From NCBI RefSeq assembly GCF_027482425.1, contig NZ_JAIXWA010000043.1, forward strand, positions 1 to 38,975: 38,975 nucleotides of DNA, in the 5' to 3' direction. The translations under genes and the position numbers were made by a program. Shown piece after piece: positions 9,309 to 18,246 of the stretch (position 1 is the stretch's first letter; each line of letters opens with the position of its first letter). The notes below the pieces were generated by a model. The model was not told where the DNA came from, did no database searches, and saw nothing but the letters and a program-made list of their open reading frames with translations. This stretch comes from Flavobacterium sp. Its GTDB lineage: Bacteria; Bacteroidota; Bacteroidia; Flavobacteriales; Flavobacteriaceae.

Positions 9309-10352
9309 ATGAAAACCATTAAATCCTTCACCATCATTTTGTTAGCCAGTCTTTGGGTAATATCTTGTGCGCCCACCGAATCGGGATTGCGTATCGATAC
9401 ATCACAAATCAAGACTACTTACACCGCTGGAGCAACGGTTTCACTGGCGATCACCAATCCGAATCAACTCAAAGTCGATAGTGTGGCGTATACCTTTAAT
9501 CAAAAACGAATTGGAAGCTCCAACGGCACTACCCCTTTCCGATACTCGATTTCCGAGAAGAAATTAGGAACCTACCCTCTTGTTGCCGCCATTTACGCCG
9601 AAGGCAATACCACGCAAGACACAACATCCCTAGAAATCGTATCGGCGGTTACTCCCAAAATTTTGAAGTATCGTATAGTGAATACGTTTCCGCATGATAT
9701 CAGTTCGTATACCCAAGGATTGGAGTTTCACCAAGGCATCTTGTATGAAGGAACGGGGCAATACGGACAATCAAAGCTCATGAAAACCGACTACAAAACG
9801 GGAAAACCTTTGCTTAGTTCCTCTTTGGATGCAAAATATTTTGGCGAAGGCATTACCATTTTCAACAATAAAGTGTACCAACTCACTTGGCAAGAACAGA
9901 CCGGGTTTATGTATGACCCTCAAACGTTGCAAAAAATCAAATCGTTTTCTTACGACCGCGCCATTGAAGGGTGGGGTTTAACACACGATGCTACACATTT
10001 GTACCAATCCGATGGGACTGAAAAAATCTATCGGTTGGATCCCGAATCGCTAAAAGTAATTGATATGATTACGGTGTATTCTTTGGATTCCATGGTTAAA
10101 AATTTAAATGAACTCGAATGGGTTAATGGAAAGATTTACAGTAATGTATACCAACAAAACGCCATAGTTCGCATCGATCCTGCTACTGGGGCGATTGAAG
10201 CGATTTTAGATTTATCGGAGTTACTAAAACAAATCACGCAACTTCCCGAAACGGATGTACTGAATGGAATTGCCTATAATCCCGCTTCACAAACCTTTTT
10301 TATCACAGGTAAAAAATGGGATAAGATGTTTGAAATTAAAATTGTTGAATAA
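9309..10352 (+). CDS. Glutaminyl-peptide cyclotransferase (plant-type QC), lipoprotein
   Basis: The product has 347 residues. A lipoprotein signal ends at Cys20 (WVISC). Residues 25-115 look like an Ig-like or beta-sandwich extension. The rest is the five-bladed beta-propeller of the Glu_cyclase_2 family, seen in FPHDISSYTQGLEFHQG, YFGEGITIFNNKVYQLTW, GWGLTHDATHLYQSDG and LNELEWVNGKIYSNVY. Such enzymes cyclise N-terminal glutamine to pyroglutamate. In the periplasm or on the surface this may protect exported proteins whose mature N-terminus is Gln, common after flavobacterial signal cleavage; that link is inference. The stop is directly followed by the start of a dead gene at 10353. Confidence 0.9.
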   Translation: MKTIKSFTIILLASLWVISCAPTESGLRIDTSQIKTTYTAGATVSLAITNPNQLKVDSVAYTFNQKRIGSSNGTTPFRYSISEKKLGTYPLVAAIYAEGNTTQDTTSLEIVSAVTPKILKYRIVNTFPHDISSYTQGLEFHQGILYEGTGQYGQSKLMKTDYKTGKPLLSSSLDAKYFGEGITIFNNKVYQLTWQEQTGFMYDPQTLQKIKSFSYDRAIEGWGLTHDATHLYQSDGTEKIYRLDPESLKVIDMITVYSLDSMVKNLNELEWVNGKIYSNVYQQNAIVRIDPATGAIEAILDLSELLKQITQLPETDVLNGIAYNPASQTFFITGKKWDKMFEIKIVE

Positions 10353-10571
10353 ATGTAGTCTCCGAGTGTTATTCCAAAATCGTTTACTGAGAATTGGTTG
10401 GACTTAAATCCCGCTGAATAAGCGCGATTTGTTACCTTATGCCATCAAAAAATTTTTGAAGATCAACAATAATTCGAGGAAGAAGCACAAGCGTTTATTG
10501 CCCAATGCAAACGAAACCAAGCGATGGAGGCCAAGCAAAATTTTTGGTCGAAAAAAAAAAACGAAAACTGA
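10353..10571 (+). pseudogene. Small gene inactivated by three in-frame stops
   Basis: An ATG directly abuts the stop of the cyclotransferase gene. The frame runs 72 codons to a TGA at 10569-10571, broken by TAG (10356-10358), TAA (10419-10421) and TAA (10470-10472). Between the stops the translation is protein-like and stays in one frame: TENWLDLNPAE, then ARFVTLCHQKIFEDQQ, then FEEEAQAFIAQCKRNQAMEA, then KQNFWSKKK. Each stop could come from a Gln codon by one C-to-T change, and some also from Lys. The intact product would be a highly charged, helical small protein of unknown function. Confidence 0.7.
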
Positions 10572-10578
10572 TTAAGAG

Positions 10579-11631
10579 TTAGTTCGATTCAGGGAGAATA
10601 TCATACAAACCCCAATTCCGTTCAGGACGGTAGAACAATAGATCCCCAACGACTTCCAAAGGACAATCAAAATTATTGGCATACAACGCTCCTGTACCCA
10701 ATCCCTGAGGTCGGTTGGATTGTAAGGTGTAGGTCCATTGCGCAATCGCATTCAATCCGATATTACTTTCTAAAGCTGATGTAATCCACCACCCGATACC
10801 CAAAGATTCAGCCACTTTAATCCACTCCAAACTCCCTTTGAATCCTCCAACAAGAGTGGGTTTTAAAATAATATACTGAGGACGGAGGGTTTCTAGTAAC
10901 TCCCTTTTGGCCTCCCAGCCCGTCACTCCAATCAACTCTTCATCAAGGGCAATGGGGATAGGCGATTCTTGACATAAAGTGCGCATGACCTCCCATTGTT
11001 TGGGCGCTATGGGTTGCTCAATGCTATGCAATTGATATACGGCCAACTGTTTCAACTTTGAAAGCGCCTCTTCGGGGGCAAATGCTCCGTTGGCATCGAC
11101 GCGTATTTCGAGTTTTTCAGCATTAAATTGCGATCGTAAAAAACTGAGCAAGCCTAACTCTTGTTGGAAATCAAGTGCCCCGATTTTCATTTTTACACAA
11201 CGGTATTCGGCTTGAATTTTGTCCAAAAGCTGACGATGCATAAACGACCTATCGCCCATCCAAACCAATCCGTTGATAGGAATAGCTGCTTTGCCTTCGG
11301 TAAATTCGGAGGGAAAAAGTAAGGCGGGATGAGCACTGCGCAAAGAACGAAAAGCCATTTCCAGCCCAAATTGAATCGATGGAAAACCGTGAAGTGCTTC
11401 ATATAAAGCCTCTTCACCCAAATGAATATGATCGCAAACCCATTGCAATTTTTCTTCATAATCCGGTCGGTCGTCAATACTCAACCCTCGAAACATCCCG
11501 CATTCGCCTATTCCAGTTTGACCACCTTCATTCAGCGTTAAAAACCAAGTTTCTTTGTACGCCATTTGACCGCGGGAGGTCCCCACAGGACGAATAAAAT
11601 TCATTTGATATCGTAAGTAAAAAGCTTCCAT
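10579..11631 (-). CDS. menC: o-Succinylbenzoate synthase
   Basis: The product has 350 residues. It is an enolase-superfamily enzyme that dehydrates SHCHC to o-succinylbenzoate in menaquinone synthesis. Landmarks are VKMKIGALDF (catalytic KxK), IRVDANGAF (metal Asp), IEQPI (metal Glu), ALDEELIG (metal Asp) and ILKPTLVGGF (second lysine). WITSALESNIGLNAIAQWT matches the substrate-facing loop of MenC. Location at the end of a run containing menA and menB confirms the choice over the related epimerase at 8087. The start codon follows the upstream TPR gene's stop without a gap, which suggests translational coupling. Confidence 0.93.
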   Translation of the reverse strand: MEAFYLRYQMNFIRPVGTSRGQMAYKETWFLTLNEGGQTGIGECGMFRGLSIDDRPDYEEKLQWVCDHIHLGEEALYEALHGFPSIQFGLEMAFRSLRSAHPALLFPSEFTEGKAAIPINGLVWMGDRSFMHRQLLDKIQAEYRCVKMKIGALDFQQELGLLSFLRSQFNAEKLEIRVDANGAFAPEEALSKLKQLAVYQLHSIEQPIAPKQWEVMRTLCQESPIPIALDEELIGVTGWEAKRELLETLRPQYIILKPTLVGGFKGSLEWIKVAESLGIGWWITSALESNIGLNAIAQWTYTLQSNRPQGLGTGALYANNFDCPLEVVGDLLFYRPERNWGLYDILPESN

Positions 11632-12831
11632 TTATTCCATCAAACGTTTGATCTTGGGCAAATCTTGATTGGGTAATCCCGAACGTTCAAATTCTTTAAT
11701 ATCATTGAGGACCTTGACTTTCCATGGGGTTCCATCGGGAAGATTTTGCATAACATATTTTTTATACAATGCTTTGGCTTCTGTGACTCTATCCGTAAAC
11801 AAATAAACATGAGCTTGTGCCAATTGCAGACGCAAATCGGTTGAGGACAAAGACGTTGCTTGCTCCATTAAGGCCGCTGCTTTAGTCATTTGCTTCGTGC
11901 GAAGATAGCAATAGGACAAGCCTGCATACAATAGTGGGTCTTGCATCCCTGATTGTATTGCAGATTCAAATTGTTCTATCCCTTCCTTGGTTTTCCCTTT
12001 TAGAAATAAACGAAGGGCTTGGTCGTGAATTTTTTGGGCATACTTGGCTTCTAATCCCAGCTGCTTTAATACCAGTTTTTCCGATTTCTCGAGAAGTAAC
12101 TCGCGTTCTTCGGGGCGCAATTGACTGTAGGTTTCAAAATTCATTTGCTCCATTACCTGTTGCAATAAGGCCACAGAAAACGTTTCTTTTTGAGCGAGAT
12201 AGAACGCAATGGGGCGTTTTAAAGCAATTTTTAAAAAAGTCGCTCTTCGATCAGCATTCCATCCTGTGGTGGCTTGTGCATCAATCCAAGGCACCACTTC
12301 AAGAACAATTTTTTGGTTCATTAACCAATTATCGCTTTCAAATACAAACCAAAGCGTTCCGGGTGTATCTTTCATACATCCGTGTGTCGCCGATAACAAT
12401 CGGGCTTCTTTGTTTATTGGATTGGATTGGGTGTAACAAGCTTGGGTTGGCTTTCCTGTAGTAAGGTATGATTTTGCGGCTTTTTCGTCCAAAAAAACGG
12501 CAAACGTGGCTTTGTCATTTCCACTCACTGTAGAAGCTAGAAACACAGCCCCAGCGGTACCCTGAGAAATCCCTGTAGGATCGGGAATGGCTTTTAAAAC
12601 GGAAACCAAACTCGAAGCTAACTTTTGATTATCATCCATCAGTGTGATGCGATACACGATTTCGGTTGTTCCTTCGGGAAAGGCATTGGTTTTAATCATC
12701 TTTCGTTCGCCCGCGCGCACCTCAATCGTTTCCGACGTGGTTCGCATAGTATCCCAATATCCTTTCGTCTTTTGGGCCCAAACGGGAGAGACAAAAAGCA
12801 TCAATACAACAAGTAAACTTCGAATACACAT
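11632..12831 (-). CDS. Exported TPR-repeat protein of unknown function
   Basis: The product has 399 residues from the ATG at 12831, chosen because it gives a normal signal peptide (SLLVVLMLFVSPVWA, cut before Gln). A start at 12867 is also open. The N-terminal half (about 20-190) is a beta-rich domain I do not recognise. The C-terminal half holds TPR-like helices: KIHDQALRLFLKGKTKEGIE, ALSSTDLRLQLAQAHVYLF-type pairs, and LLYAGLSYCYLRTKQMTKAA. The product is probably periplasmic. It sits inside the menaquinone operon, 39 bp after the UPF0173 gene and with no gap to menC, but nothing ties it to quinone chemistry. Confidence 0.75.
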   Translation of the reverse strand: MCIRSLLVVLMLFVSPVWAQKTKGYWDTMRTTSETIEVRAGERKMIKTNAFPEGTTEIVYRITLMDDNQKLASSLVSVLKAIPDPTGISQGTAGAVFLASTVSGNDKATFAVFLDEKAAKSYLTTGKPTQACYTQSNPINKEARLLSATHGCMKDTPGTLWFVFESDNWLMNQKIVLEVVPWIDAQATTGWNADRRATFLKIALKRPIAFYLAQKETFSVALLQQVMEQMNFETYSQLRPEERELLLEKSEKLVLKQLGLEAKYAQKIHDQALRLFLKGKTKEGIEQFESAIQSGMQDPLLYAGLSYCYLRTKQMTKAAALMEQATSLSSTDLRLQLAQAHVYLFTDRVTEAKALYKKYVMQNLPDGTPWKVKVLNDIKEFERSGLPNQDLPKIKRLME

Positions 12832-12870
12832 GCCAAAATATTTTACAAACTTATCATCCAAAATCATGCC

Positions 12871-13545
12871 TTAGACCGAAAGGGATGCACCGATCGTCAA
12901 TAAGGTTAGTGCTTTTCCCGCATCCGCAAATGCCTTTTTGGCCGCTTCATGATCGATTTCAATGTAGCCAAAAGTGTCGTAATGATAGCCTAGTACCTGT
13001 AAACACTGCACAAAATCGGCAGCGATCACCGCATCATGTACATCCATGGTAAAATTATCACCTATAGGGAGCACTGCCAAATCCAAAGGGGTGCGCATCG
13101 GAATCAATTTCATGTCATAGGTCAGCGCCGTGTCGCCAGCAATATAGACATTCTTTTCCCCTTCCAATACAAAGCCTCCAGGTTGTCCGCCGTAACTACC
13201 ATCGGGAAACGAACTCGTATGAATGGCATTGACATAGCGCAACGTACCGAAATCAAATCGCCAACTACCTCCGTGATTCATCGGGTGGTACGGCAATCCT
13301 TTTGCGCCATAGTGGGAAGCAATTTCGTAATTGGAAATAATGGTGGCTCCTGTATTTTTAGCAATGGCTTCGGCATCCAAAATATGGTCTTGGTGCGCAT
13401 GCGTCAACAAAATATAGTCGGCTTTGAGTTGCATAATATCAATATGCGCCGCATTGGGATTCGCTGTGATAAAAGGATCAACTAATAGTGTTTTCCCGTG
13501 CGTTGCAATTGAAATACATGCGTGTCCGTAAAATGTAATTTCCAT
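12871..13545 (-). CDS. UPF0173 family metal-dependent hydrolase (MBL fold)
   Basis: The product has 224 residues, the usual UPF0173 length, when started at MEITFYGHACISI. The metallo-beta-lactamase motif HxHxDH appears as THAHQDH (His49, His51, Asp53, His54). Other ligand regions are NHGGSW, IHTSSFPDG, GDTALTYDM and the terminal GYHYDTFGYIEID. No substrate is known for the family. In flavobacteria it is often found beside menA, as here (19 bp gap), which hints at a shared function but does not prove one. Confidence 0.9.
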   Translation of the reverse strand: MEITFYGHACISIATHGKTLLVDPFITANPNAAHIDIMQLKADYILLTHAHQDHILDAEAIAKNTGATIISNYEIASHYGAKGLPYHPMNHGGSWRFDFGTLRYVNAIHTSSFPDGSYGGQPGGFVLEGEKNVYIAGDTALTYDMKLIPMRTPLDLAVLPIGDNFTMDVHDAVIAADFVQCLQVLGYHYDTFGYIEIDHEAAKKAFADAGKALTLLTIGASLSV

Positions 13546-13564
13546 AATGTGTGTGGTATGTGTT

Positions 13565-14530
13565 CTATTCAAATAGCGTTGAAAGTAAGTACAATGTCTC
13601 GTCGGAGAAAAAGAAAATAAGTTGCAACGCCATCACTACACTAATAAAAAAGGTACTCAAGGCGACTTTTTTCAACTCTGGATCCAACAACCGGGGTTCG
13701 GTGTTTTGACGCACGCGTTTTAAATGAAAAATCAGCGGCAAGTAAAACACCACAAAGAAATAATTATCAATATTTAAGTGGTGTGGATTAACATCATATT
13801 CCATATCAAACCAGTAGGCAAAGGCTAAAAACAAAACCATGGCTGAAACAATCAAAAACTGATGGTATTTTTTACCCCATACCCCGCCGTTTTTGACAAT
13901 CAACGTATTTTTTCCCACTTTACGATCGGAGGCTTCATCGCGCATGTTATTCAAATTCAATACCGCCACACTCAAAAACCCAATCGCTGTTGCTGGTAAA
14001 AATAAAACTGGGTCCAATTCTTTTAATATCATGAAGGAAATACCCACGGTACTTACCCATCCGAAGAATACAAAAACAAAAATATCGCCCAAACCGCGGT
14101 ATCCGTAGGGATTTTTACCAACGGTATAACGAATGGCAGAGGCTATAGCTAATATTCCAAGGACAAAAAAGATAAGGGAGTACAAAAAATTTTTGACACC
14201 AAAGGCTTTGTAAATCAATAGAATGGCCGAAACCAACGTGAGAAAAGCCGTCACAAAAATAGCATACCGCATGGCACCCGGCGTAATTGCCCCGCTTTGG
14301 ATGGCGCGTTGTGGTCCCACTCGATCTTCATTATCAGTCCCTTTTACCCCATCGCCATAGTCATTGGCAAAATTGGATAAAACCTGAAGTCCCACTGTGG
14401 TCGTGAGGGCTAAAATGACAATTTTCCAGTTAAATCGGGACTGGGACATCGCAAAAAAACTTCCGACTAAAATGCCCGAAATTGACAGCGGTAAAGTACG
14501 AACCCTTGCGGCTTCAATCCATTGTTTCAT
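13565..14530 (-). CDS. menA: 1,4-Dihydroxy-2-naphthoate polyprenyltransferase
   Basis: The product has 321 residues with about eight or nine membrane helices. The UbiA-superfamily prenyl diphosphate site is clear: NFANDYGDGVKGTDNEDR, an Asp-rich NDxxD motif, and the second Asp motif NNMRDEASDRKVGKNTL. It joins the isoprenoid side chain to DHNA to make demethylmenaquinone in the inner membrane. It starts 15 bp after the large PH-domain gene and is followed 19 bp later by the UPF0173 gene. It ends with TAG. Confidence 0.95.
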   Translation of the reverse strand: MKQWIEAARVRTLPLSISGILVGSFFAMSQSRFNWKIVILALTTTVGLQVLSNFANDYGDGVKGTDNEDRVGPQRAIQSGAITPGAMRYAIFVTAFLTLVSAILLIYKAFGVKNFLYSLIFFVLGILAIASAIRYTVGKNPYGYRGLGDIFVFVFFGWVSTVGISFMILKELDPVLFLPATAIGFLSVAVLNLNNMRDEASDRKVGKNTLIVKNGGVWGKKYHQFLIVSAMVLFLAFAYWFDMEYDVNPHHLNIDNYFFVVFYLPLIFHLKRVRQNTEPRLLDPELKKVALSTFFISVVMALQLIFFFSDETLYLLSTLFE

Positions 14531-14545
14531 AAACCCATGCTTTAA

Positions 14546-16048
14546 TTACATCCAATTGTGATTTTGGCTTTCTAAACCGTAGAGCCAACGATTGACATAA
14601 TGTTTTAACGTGTCAAAGTTAGCTAAATAAAAACTGATATTTCCTGCAGCAGTATGCAAAGTTACCGACCCTATATTCAAATTTTTATGCCAAAACAATT
14701 GCGAGGTAGTAATCGCCTGAATTTTGTCGGTTTCTAGAATGTCAACTGCAATATCCCATGCTCCCGAGCGACGATGAATGTACTGATCGCCTACATAAAA
14801 CGTATAATTTTTATATGAAAAATAATGGTACACCGATAGTAAAATAGTATAGACTGCCAACACCCCAAAAAACAAACGGTTTGAAACCTCTTCAAAATAG
14901 GATTTGAAACAAATAGCTATCACAACGGGAAGAAATACAGTGAGAAACAGATTAAAAACCAAACGTCGCCAGTTGGCTTTCAACACCAAACCCATAGGCG
15001 GTTGATGTCCGTAGATCAAGTCCAAAATCGCTTCTTTTTCACGGGCATTGCAGCCTGGGACTTCAATACGGTCTTTTTGTTGATTTTTTTCATCGCTAAT
15101 GGCTTGACGAATTTTCATTTCAAGCACATTCAACTTTTTTTGAAAATAATTTTGAGAAATGACTACCGATTGCACACGTGAGGGACGTAAAACGGTATTT
15201 TTTGTATTGATTAAACCAAATGAAAGCAACAAAGAACCTTGTTGCTGTTGCATGGTATAGTTAAAATAACGAAGTACCGTTCGCCCTAAATTAATCAAAA
15301 AGACAAGGGTAAAAAGGCTTGCTATCCCGAGTACTATCGAATAGAATACCGATTTATACAGCCAATCTTGTTCCGAAATTTTCTCCTCAAGCCAAGCTTC
15401 TTCACCAATTTCGTGTAATTTTCCCCAAATGGAAATAAAGAAGGTTAGAATCAAACCCACACTTTTGATATAGTTGGAGGTAATTCCAATTTTAATCAGA
15501 CTGATAAAATGAATTTTGAGAAAGGGTTTTGGGGCTACTATTTCAGGTTGTTCTTCAAGCGTTGCTTCTGGAATTGTGGCCATTTGATTATCAATCAATG
15601 CTTTTTTTAAGGCCAACGCCACAGCACGAGAAACGGCTTTGATTTGGGCTTCATGACGATCGGCACCTGCCGTGTCCACTTGAATTCCATACACGCCAAT
15701 CAACCGTTGTAATAAATTTTGCGTAAGATTAACTTGCTGAATTTTTGATAGTTGAATTACGGTTTTTGTTTTTGTCAAAATACCATCAAACACGATAAAC
15801 TCACCTAAGTCGCGATCAATATGAAAGGTAAAATGGGTAAACCGCAAATAGGCAATGCAGGCCACCAACAAAAAGGTACCCATCAAAAGCATAAACAAAA
15901 TAAAGGCACTGATGGTTCCTCCTTTCAATACAATGATTAAAATGATTGGCGCTATGGCACGTAAAATTTTTTGCAATGAATCGAGAAAAAGAAGGAGCAC
16001 CCCTACTTTGGATTGCTGTTGGGGTTCTTGAAACTGAAAGTCCATCAC
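14546..16048 (-). CDS. Large membrane protein with three bacterial PH (bPH2/DUF304) domains, YdbT-like
   Basis: The product has 500 residues. Paired hydrophobic helices near 25-65, 185-255 and 355-410 alternate with three bPH2 domains (about 70-145, 270-345 and 415-490). Each has the family pattern of a first strand, a gain-of-sequence turn such as GILTKTKTVIQLSKIQQV, and a final strand ending in TAG or TAAG. This is the layout of B. subtilis YdbT. It overlaps the smaller PH gene by four bases (ATGA), a typical coupled pair like YdbS/YdbT. The pair's role is not firmly known; in Bacillus it has been linked to resistance to some amylolysins or envelope stress, which I do not claim here. Confidence 0.85.
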   Translation of the reverse strand: MMDFQFQEPQQQSKVGVLLLFLDSLQKILRAIAPIILIIVLKGGTISAFILFMLLMGTFLLVACIAYLRFTHFTFHIDRDLGEFIVFDGILTKTKTVIQLSKIQQVNLTQNLLQRLIGVYGIQVDTAGADRHEAQIKAVSRAVALALKKALIDNQMATIPEATLEEQPEIVAPKPFLKIHFISLIKIGITSNYIKSVGLILTFFISIWGKLHEIGEEAWLEEKISEQDWLYKSVFYSIVLGIASLFTLVFLINLGRTVLRYFNYTMQQQQGSLLLSFGLINTKNTVLRPSRVQSVVISQNYFQKKLNVLEMKIRQAISDEKNQQKDRIEVPGCNAREKEAILDLIYGHQPPMGLVLKANWRRLVFNLFLTVFLPVVIAICFKSYFEEVSNRLFFGVLAVYTILLSVYHYFSYKNYTFYVGDQYIHRRSGAWDIAVDILETDKIQAITTSQLFWHKNLNIGSVTLHTAAGNISFYLANFDTLKHYVNRWLYGLESQNHNWM

Positions 16049-16560
16049 AGTTCTTTTTGAATTTTACCCATCAACAATTGCTTAATCCGTTCGGCATCTT
16101 CTTTCAAAATTCCGGGAATCTTGATATCGCCTCCATGCACGCCGGCAGTGTAAATTTCAACTTGTGCCAACCCAAAATTTCGCGACAAAAACCCTTCGTG
16201 TAAGGCCACGTGTTGCACGCGGTTGTAGGGAATGATTTTGGTGTTGGTCGCAATAATTCCGTATTGAAAAAGTACATCATGTTCACGAAAGGCATAAGCT
16301 TTTTTTCGATAACTGAAGTACATCATTACCGCAATCAATCCGATGCATACCAAGCTACCGCTCCAAAAAACAAGCGCTTCTATCGATGAAAAATCATCGG
16401 CTTTTGCATAGACAAAAGAAGCCACGAGCATGAGTGCCAAATCAAACCCCAAGGCTTGTAGCGCAACCACTTTTACATACGTAGCGTGTAAGGGATGTAA
16501 AGGAACGTGCTCAAATTGTGGAAGCTGTTCAATAGACAAGGGTTCATTGGTAAATTCCAT
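16045..16560 (-). CDS. Small membrane protein with a bacterial PH domain, YdbS-like
   Basis: The product has 171 residues from the ATG at 16560. Two membrane helices (about 35-85) precede one bPH2 domain: FREHDVLFQYGIIATNTKIIPYNRVQHVALHEG, then VEIYTAGVHGGDIKIPGI, then a terminal helix. This matches YdbS, which is encoded next to YdbT. The reading can be extended upstream to 16593, but those 11 residues overlap the upstream gene's end and lack family character. The four-base overlap with the larger PH gene suggests the two proteins act together. Confidence 0.85.
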   Translation of the reverse strand: MEFTNEPLSIEQLPQFEHVPLHPLHATYVKVVALQALGFDLALMLVASFVYAKADDFSSIEALVFWSGSLVCIGLIAVMMYFSYRKKAYAFREHDVLFQYGIIATNTKIIPYNRVQHVALHEGFLSRNFGLAQVEIYTAGVHGGDIKIPGILKEDAERIKQLLMGKIQKEL

Positions 16561-16570
16561 ACAACATATT

Positions 16571-17176
16571 TTATAATCGATATCCCAATCCAAAAGTTAA
16601 CAAATGACCGTTTACATTATTTTCAATCGGCAAATAAGTGTACCCCATACGCAACTGTGCTTGGGAAAAGAGTTGCCATTCCCAGCCCACTTGCAAGGTC
16701 AATGGACGGTAATTCTCGGATACTTTAAAGGTAGAACCCGGCGTAAACACGGGATCAAACGGATCGTTCAATTGCAAACTGGAACGGGGAATTTCAGACT
16801 TGATTTGAAAAAGTGCGACGCCAATATGAGCATACGGGCGAAACGTAGCACTCAGTTTAAACGATGCCCCAATGGTTGGATTCAACATCACCATATCGTT
16901 AACGTCCCATCGTGTAAAGGTTCGATTGGCATCACGACCGGAAAAAAAATTGAGGTCTATCGCCGCACGAAAATCAACCTCAGGTGTTTGTGCAAAAACA
17001 TAGGACACATCTAGTCCCATAATGCCGTTGTAGCTTGCACTGAAAACATTTTCATTGCGAATATTTCCCACATAATGTAGCCCAACGCGCCACGGTTTTT
17101 CAATGGTTTTTATTTCCTCTTGGGCGTGTAAAACGCCTACAATCAGTAGCAAAATATACTTTAAATAACGAATCAT
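16571..17176 (-). CDS. Probable outer-membrane beta-barrel protein
   Basis: The product has 201 residues. It starts with a signal peptide (YILLLIVGVLHAQ). The mature part alternates polar and apolar residues and ends in LLTFGLGYRL, a terminal aromatic-type strand typical of barrel proteins. Strand-like segments include GLDVSYVFAQ, TLQVGWEWQLFSQAQLRMGYTYLP and PYAHIGVALFQ. This is a generic barrel signature; I cannot name a ligand or family. It lies between menB and the PH pair with 10-12 bp gaps, so it is in the same transcript. Confidence 0.7.
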   Translation of the reverse strand: MIRYLKYILLLIVGVLHAQEEIKTIEKPWRVGLHYVGNIRNENVFSASYNGIMGLDVSYVFAQTPEVDFRAAIDLNFFSGRDANRTFTRWDVNDMVMLNPTIGASFKLSATFRPYAHIGVALFQIKSEIPRSSLQLNDPFDPVFTPGSTFKVSENYRPLTLQVGWEWQLFSQAQLRMGYTYLPIENNVNGHLLTFGLGYRL

Positions 17177-17188
17177 AATGGTTTGATT

Positions 17189-18028
17189 TTAAGGCAACCA
17201 TTTTTTCTCAAAATTTGGCTTTCTCTTTTCTAAAAAAGCATCTCTACCCTCTTTGGCTTCGTCGGTCATGTAGGCCAAACGGGTCGCTTCTCCAGCAAAA
17301 ACTTGTTGCCCCACCATGCCATCGTCGGTAAGATTCATGGCGAATTTTAGCATTTTGATGGCTGTAGGCGATTTGGCCAAAATTTCTTGTGCCCATTCGT
17401 AAGCGGTTTGTTCCAAGGCTTCATGCGGAATAACGGCATTGACCATCCCCATCTCAAAAGCTTCTTGAGCCGAATAATTCCGACCCAGGAAAAAGATTTC
17501 CCGCGCCTTCTTTTGTCCTACCATTTTCGCAAGATACGCCGACCCATATCCGCCGTCAAAACTGGTCACGTCGGCATCGGTTTGTTTAAATATCGCATGT
17601 TCTTTACTCGCCAAAGTCATATCACAAACGACATGCAAACTATGTCCTCCTCCCACGGCCCAACCGGGAACCACGGCGATGACAACTTTCGGCATGAAAC
17701 GAATCAACCGTTGTACATCTAGTATGTTCAACCGATGGTAACCATCGTCACCCACATAGCCTTGATGGCCGCGCGACTTTTGATCTCCTCCCGAGCAAAA
17801 CGACCAAATCCCGTCTTTGGTTGAAGGTCCTTCTGCCGACAAAAGCACAACCCCAATCGATGTGTCTTCTTGGGCATCATGAAACGCTTCCAATAATTCT
17901 GCAGTGGTTTTTGGGCGAAAAGCGTTGCGAACGTTAGGACGATTGAAAGCAATTCGGGCAACTCCATTGTATTTTTTATACGTAATATCTTCAAATTCAC
18001 GTACCGTTTTCCAAGCGATGGCACTCAT
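17189..18028 (-). CDS. menB: 1,4-Dihydroxy-2-naphthoyl-CoA synthase
   Basis: The product has 279 residues, the usual MenB size. It is a crotonase-superfamily enzyme that closes the naphthoate ring of o-succinylbenzoyl-CoA. Diagnostic parts are FCSGGDQKSRGHQGYVG with the mobile loop, GWAVGGGHSLHVVCDMTLAS (oxyanion hole) and the MenB-specific DADVTSFDGGYGSAYLAKMVGQKKAREIFFLG segment with its catalytic Asp region. It is the first gene of the tightly spaced minus-strand run down to menC. Confidence 0.97.
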   Translation of the reverse strand: MSAIAWKTVREFEDITYKKYNGVARIAFNRPNVRNAFRPKTTAELLEAFHDAQEDTSIGVVLLSAEGPSTKDGIWSFCSGGDQKSRGHQGYVGDDGYHRLNILDVQRLIRFMPKVVIAVVPGWAVGGGHSLHVVCDMTLASKEHAIFKQTDADVTSFDGGYGSAYLAKMVGQKKAREIFFLGRNYSAQEAFEMGMVNAVIPHEALEQTAYEWAQEILAKSPTAIKMLKFAMNLTDDGMVGQQVFAGEATRLAYMTDEAKEGRDAFLEKRKPNFEKKWLP

Positions 18029-18202
18029 AAGTCCTCTATATTTTTAATTAGCTTTTTTATTTATCAAAGCGTAAAAATACATTTATTCTGGAGAAAAGTT
18101 ACCTAAATTAAATCCTAAATTTGGTTAAATTAACGGAATATAAAACCTGCAAAAGCATCCATTTTTTTATCCCTTTTTCCACTTACTAATGCAGGATTTC
18201 TC

Positions 18203-18210
18203 TATTTTTG
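18203..18210 (+). promoter_or_regulatory. Putative -7 box (TATTTTTG)
   Basis: TATTTTTG lies 36 bp before the ATG at 18247, inside the 218-bp gap divergent from menB. The menB side shows only a near match (TACGCTTTG at 18066-18074 on the minus strand, one base too long). Confidence 0.4.
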
Positions 18211-18246
18211 TACTGAAAAAAGCCCTAAACTTTAAACTGATATTGT

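Noticed and set aside
10353..10571. Recoded stop codons or an alternative genetic code
   Set aside because: TAG and TAA both end normal genes in this window (menA and SDR end in TAG), so the standard code holds. Gene decay is the simpler reading.
11934..12461. 175-residue plus-strand frame opposite the TPR protein
   Set aside because: Its translation is the complement of an ordered signal-peptide and TPR gene and has no recognisable features.
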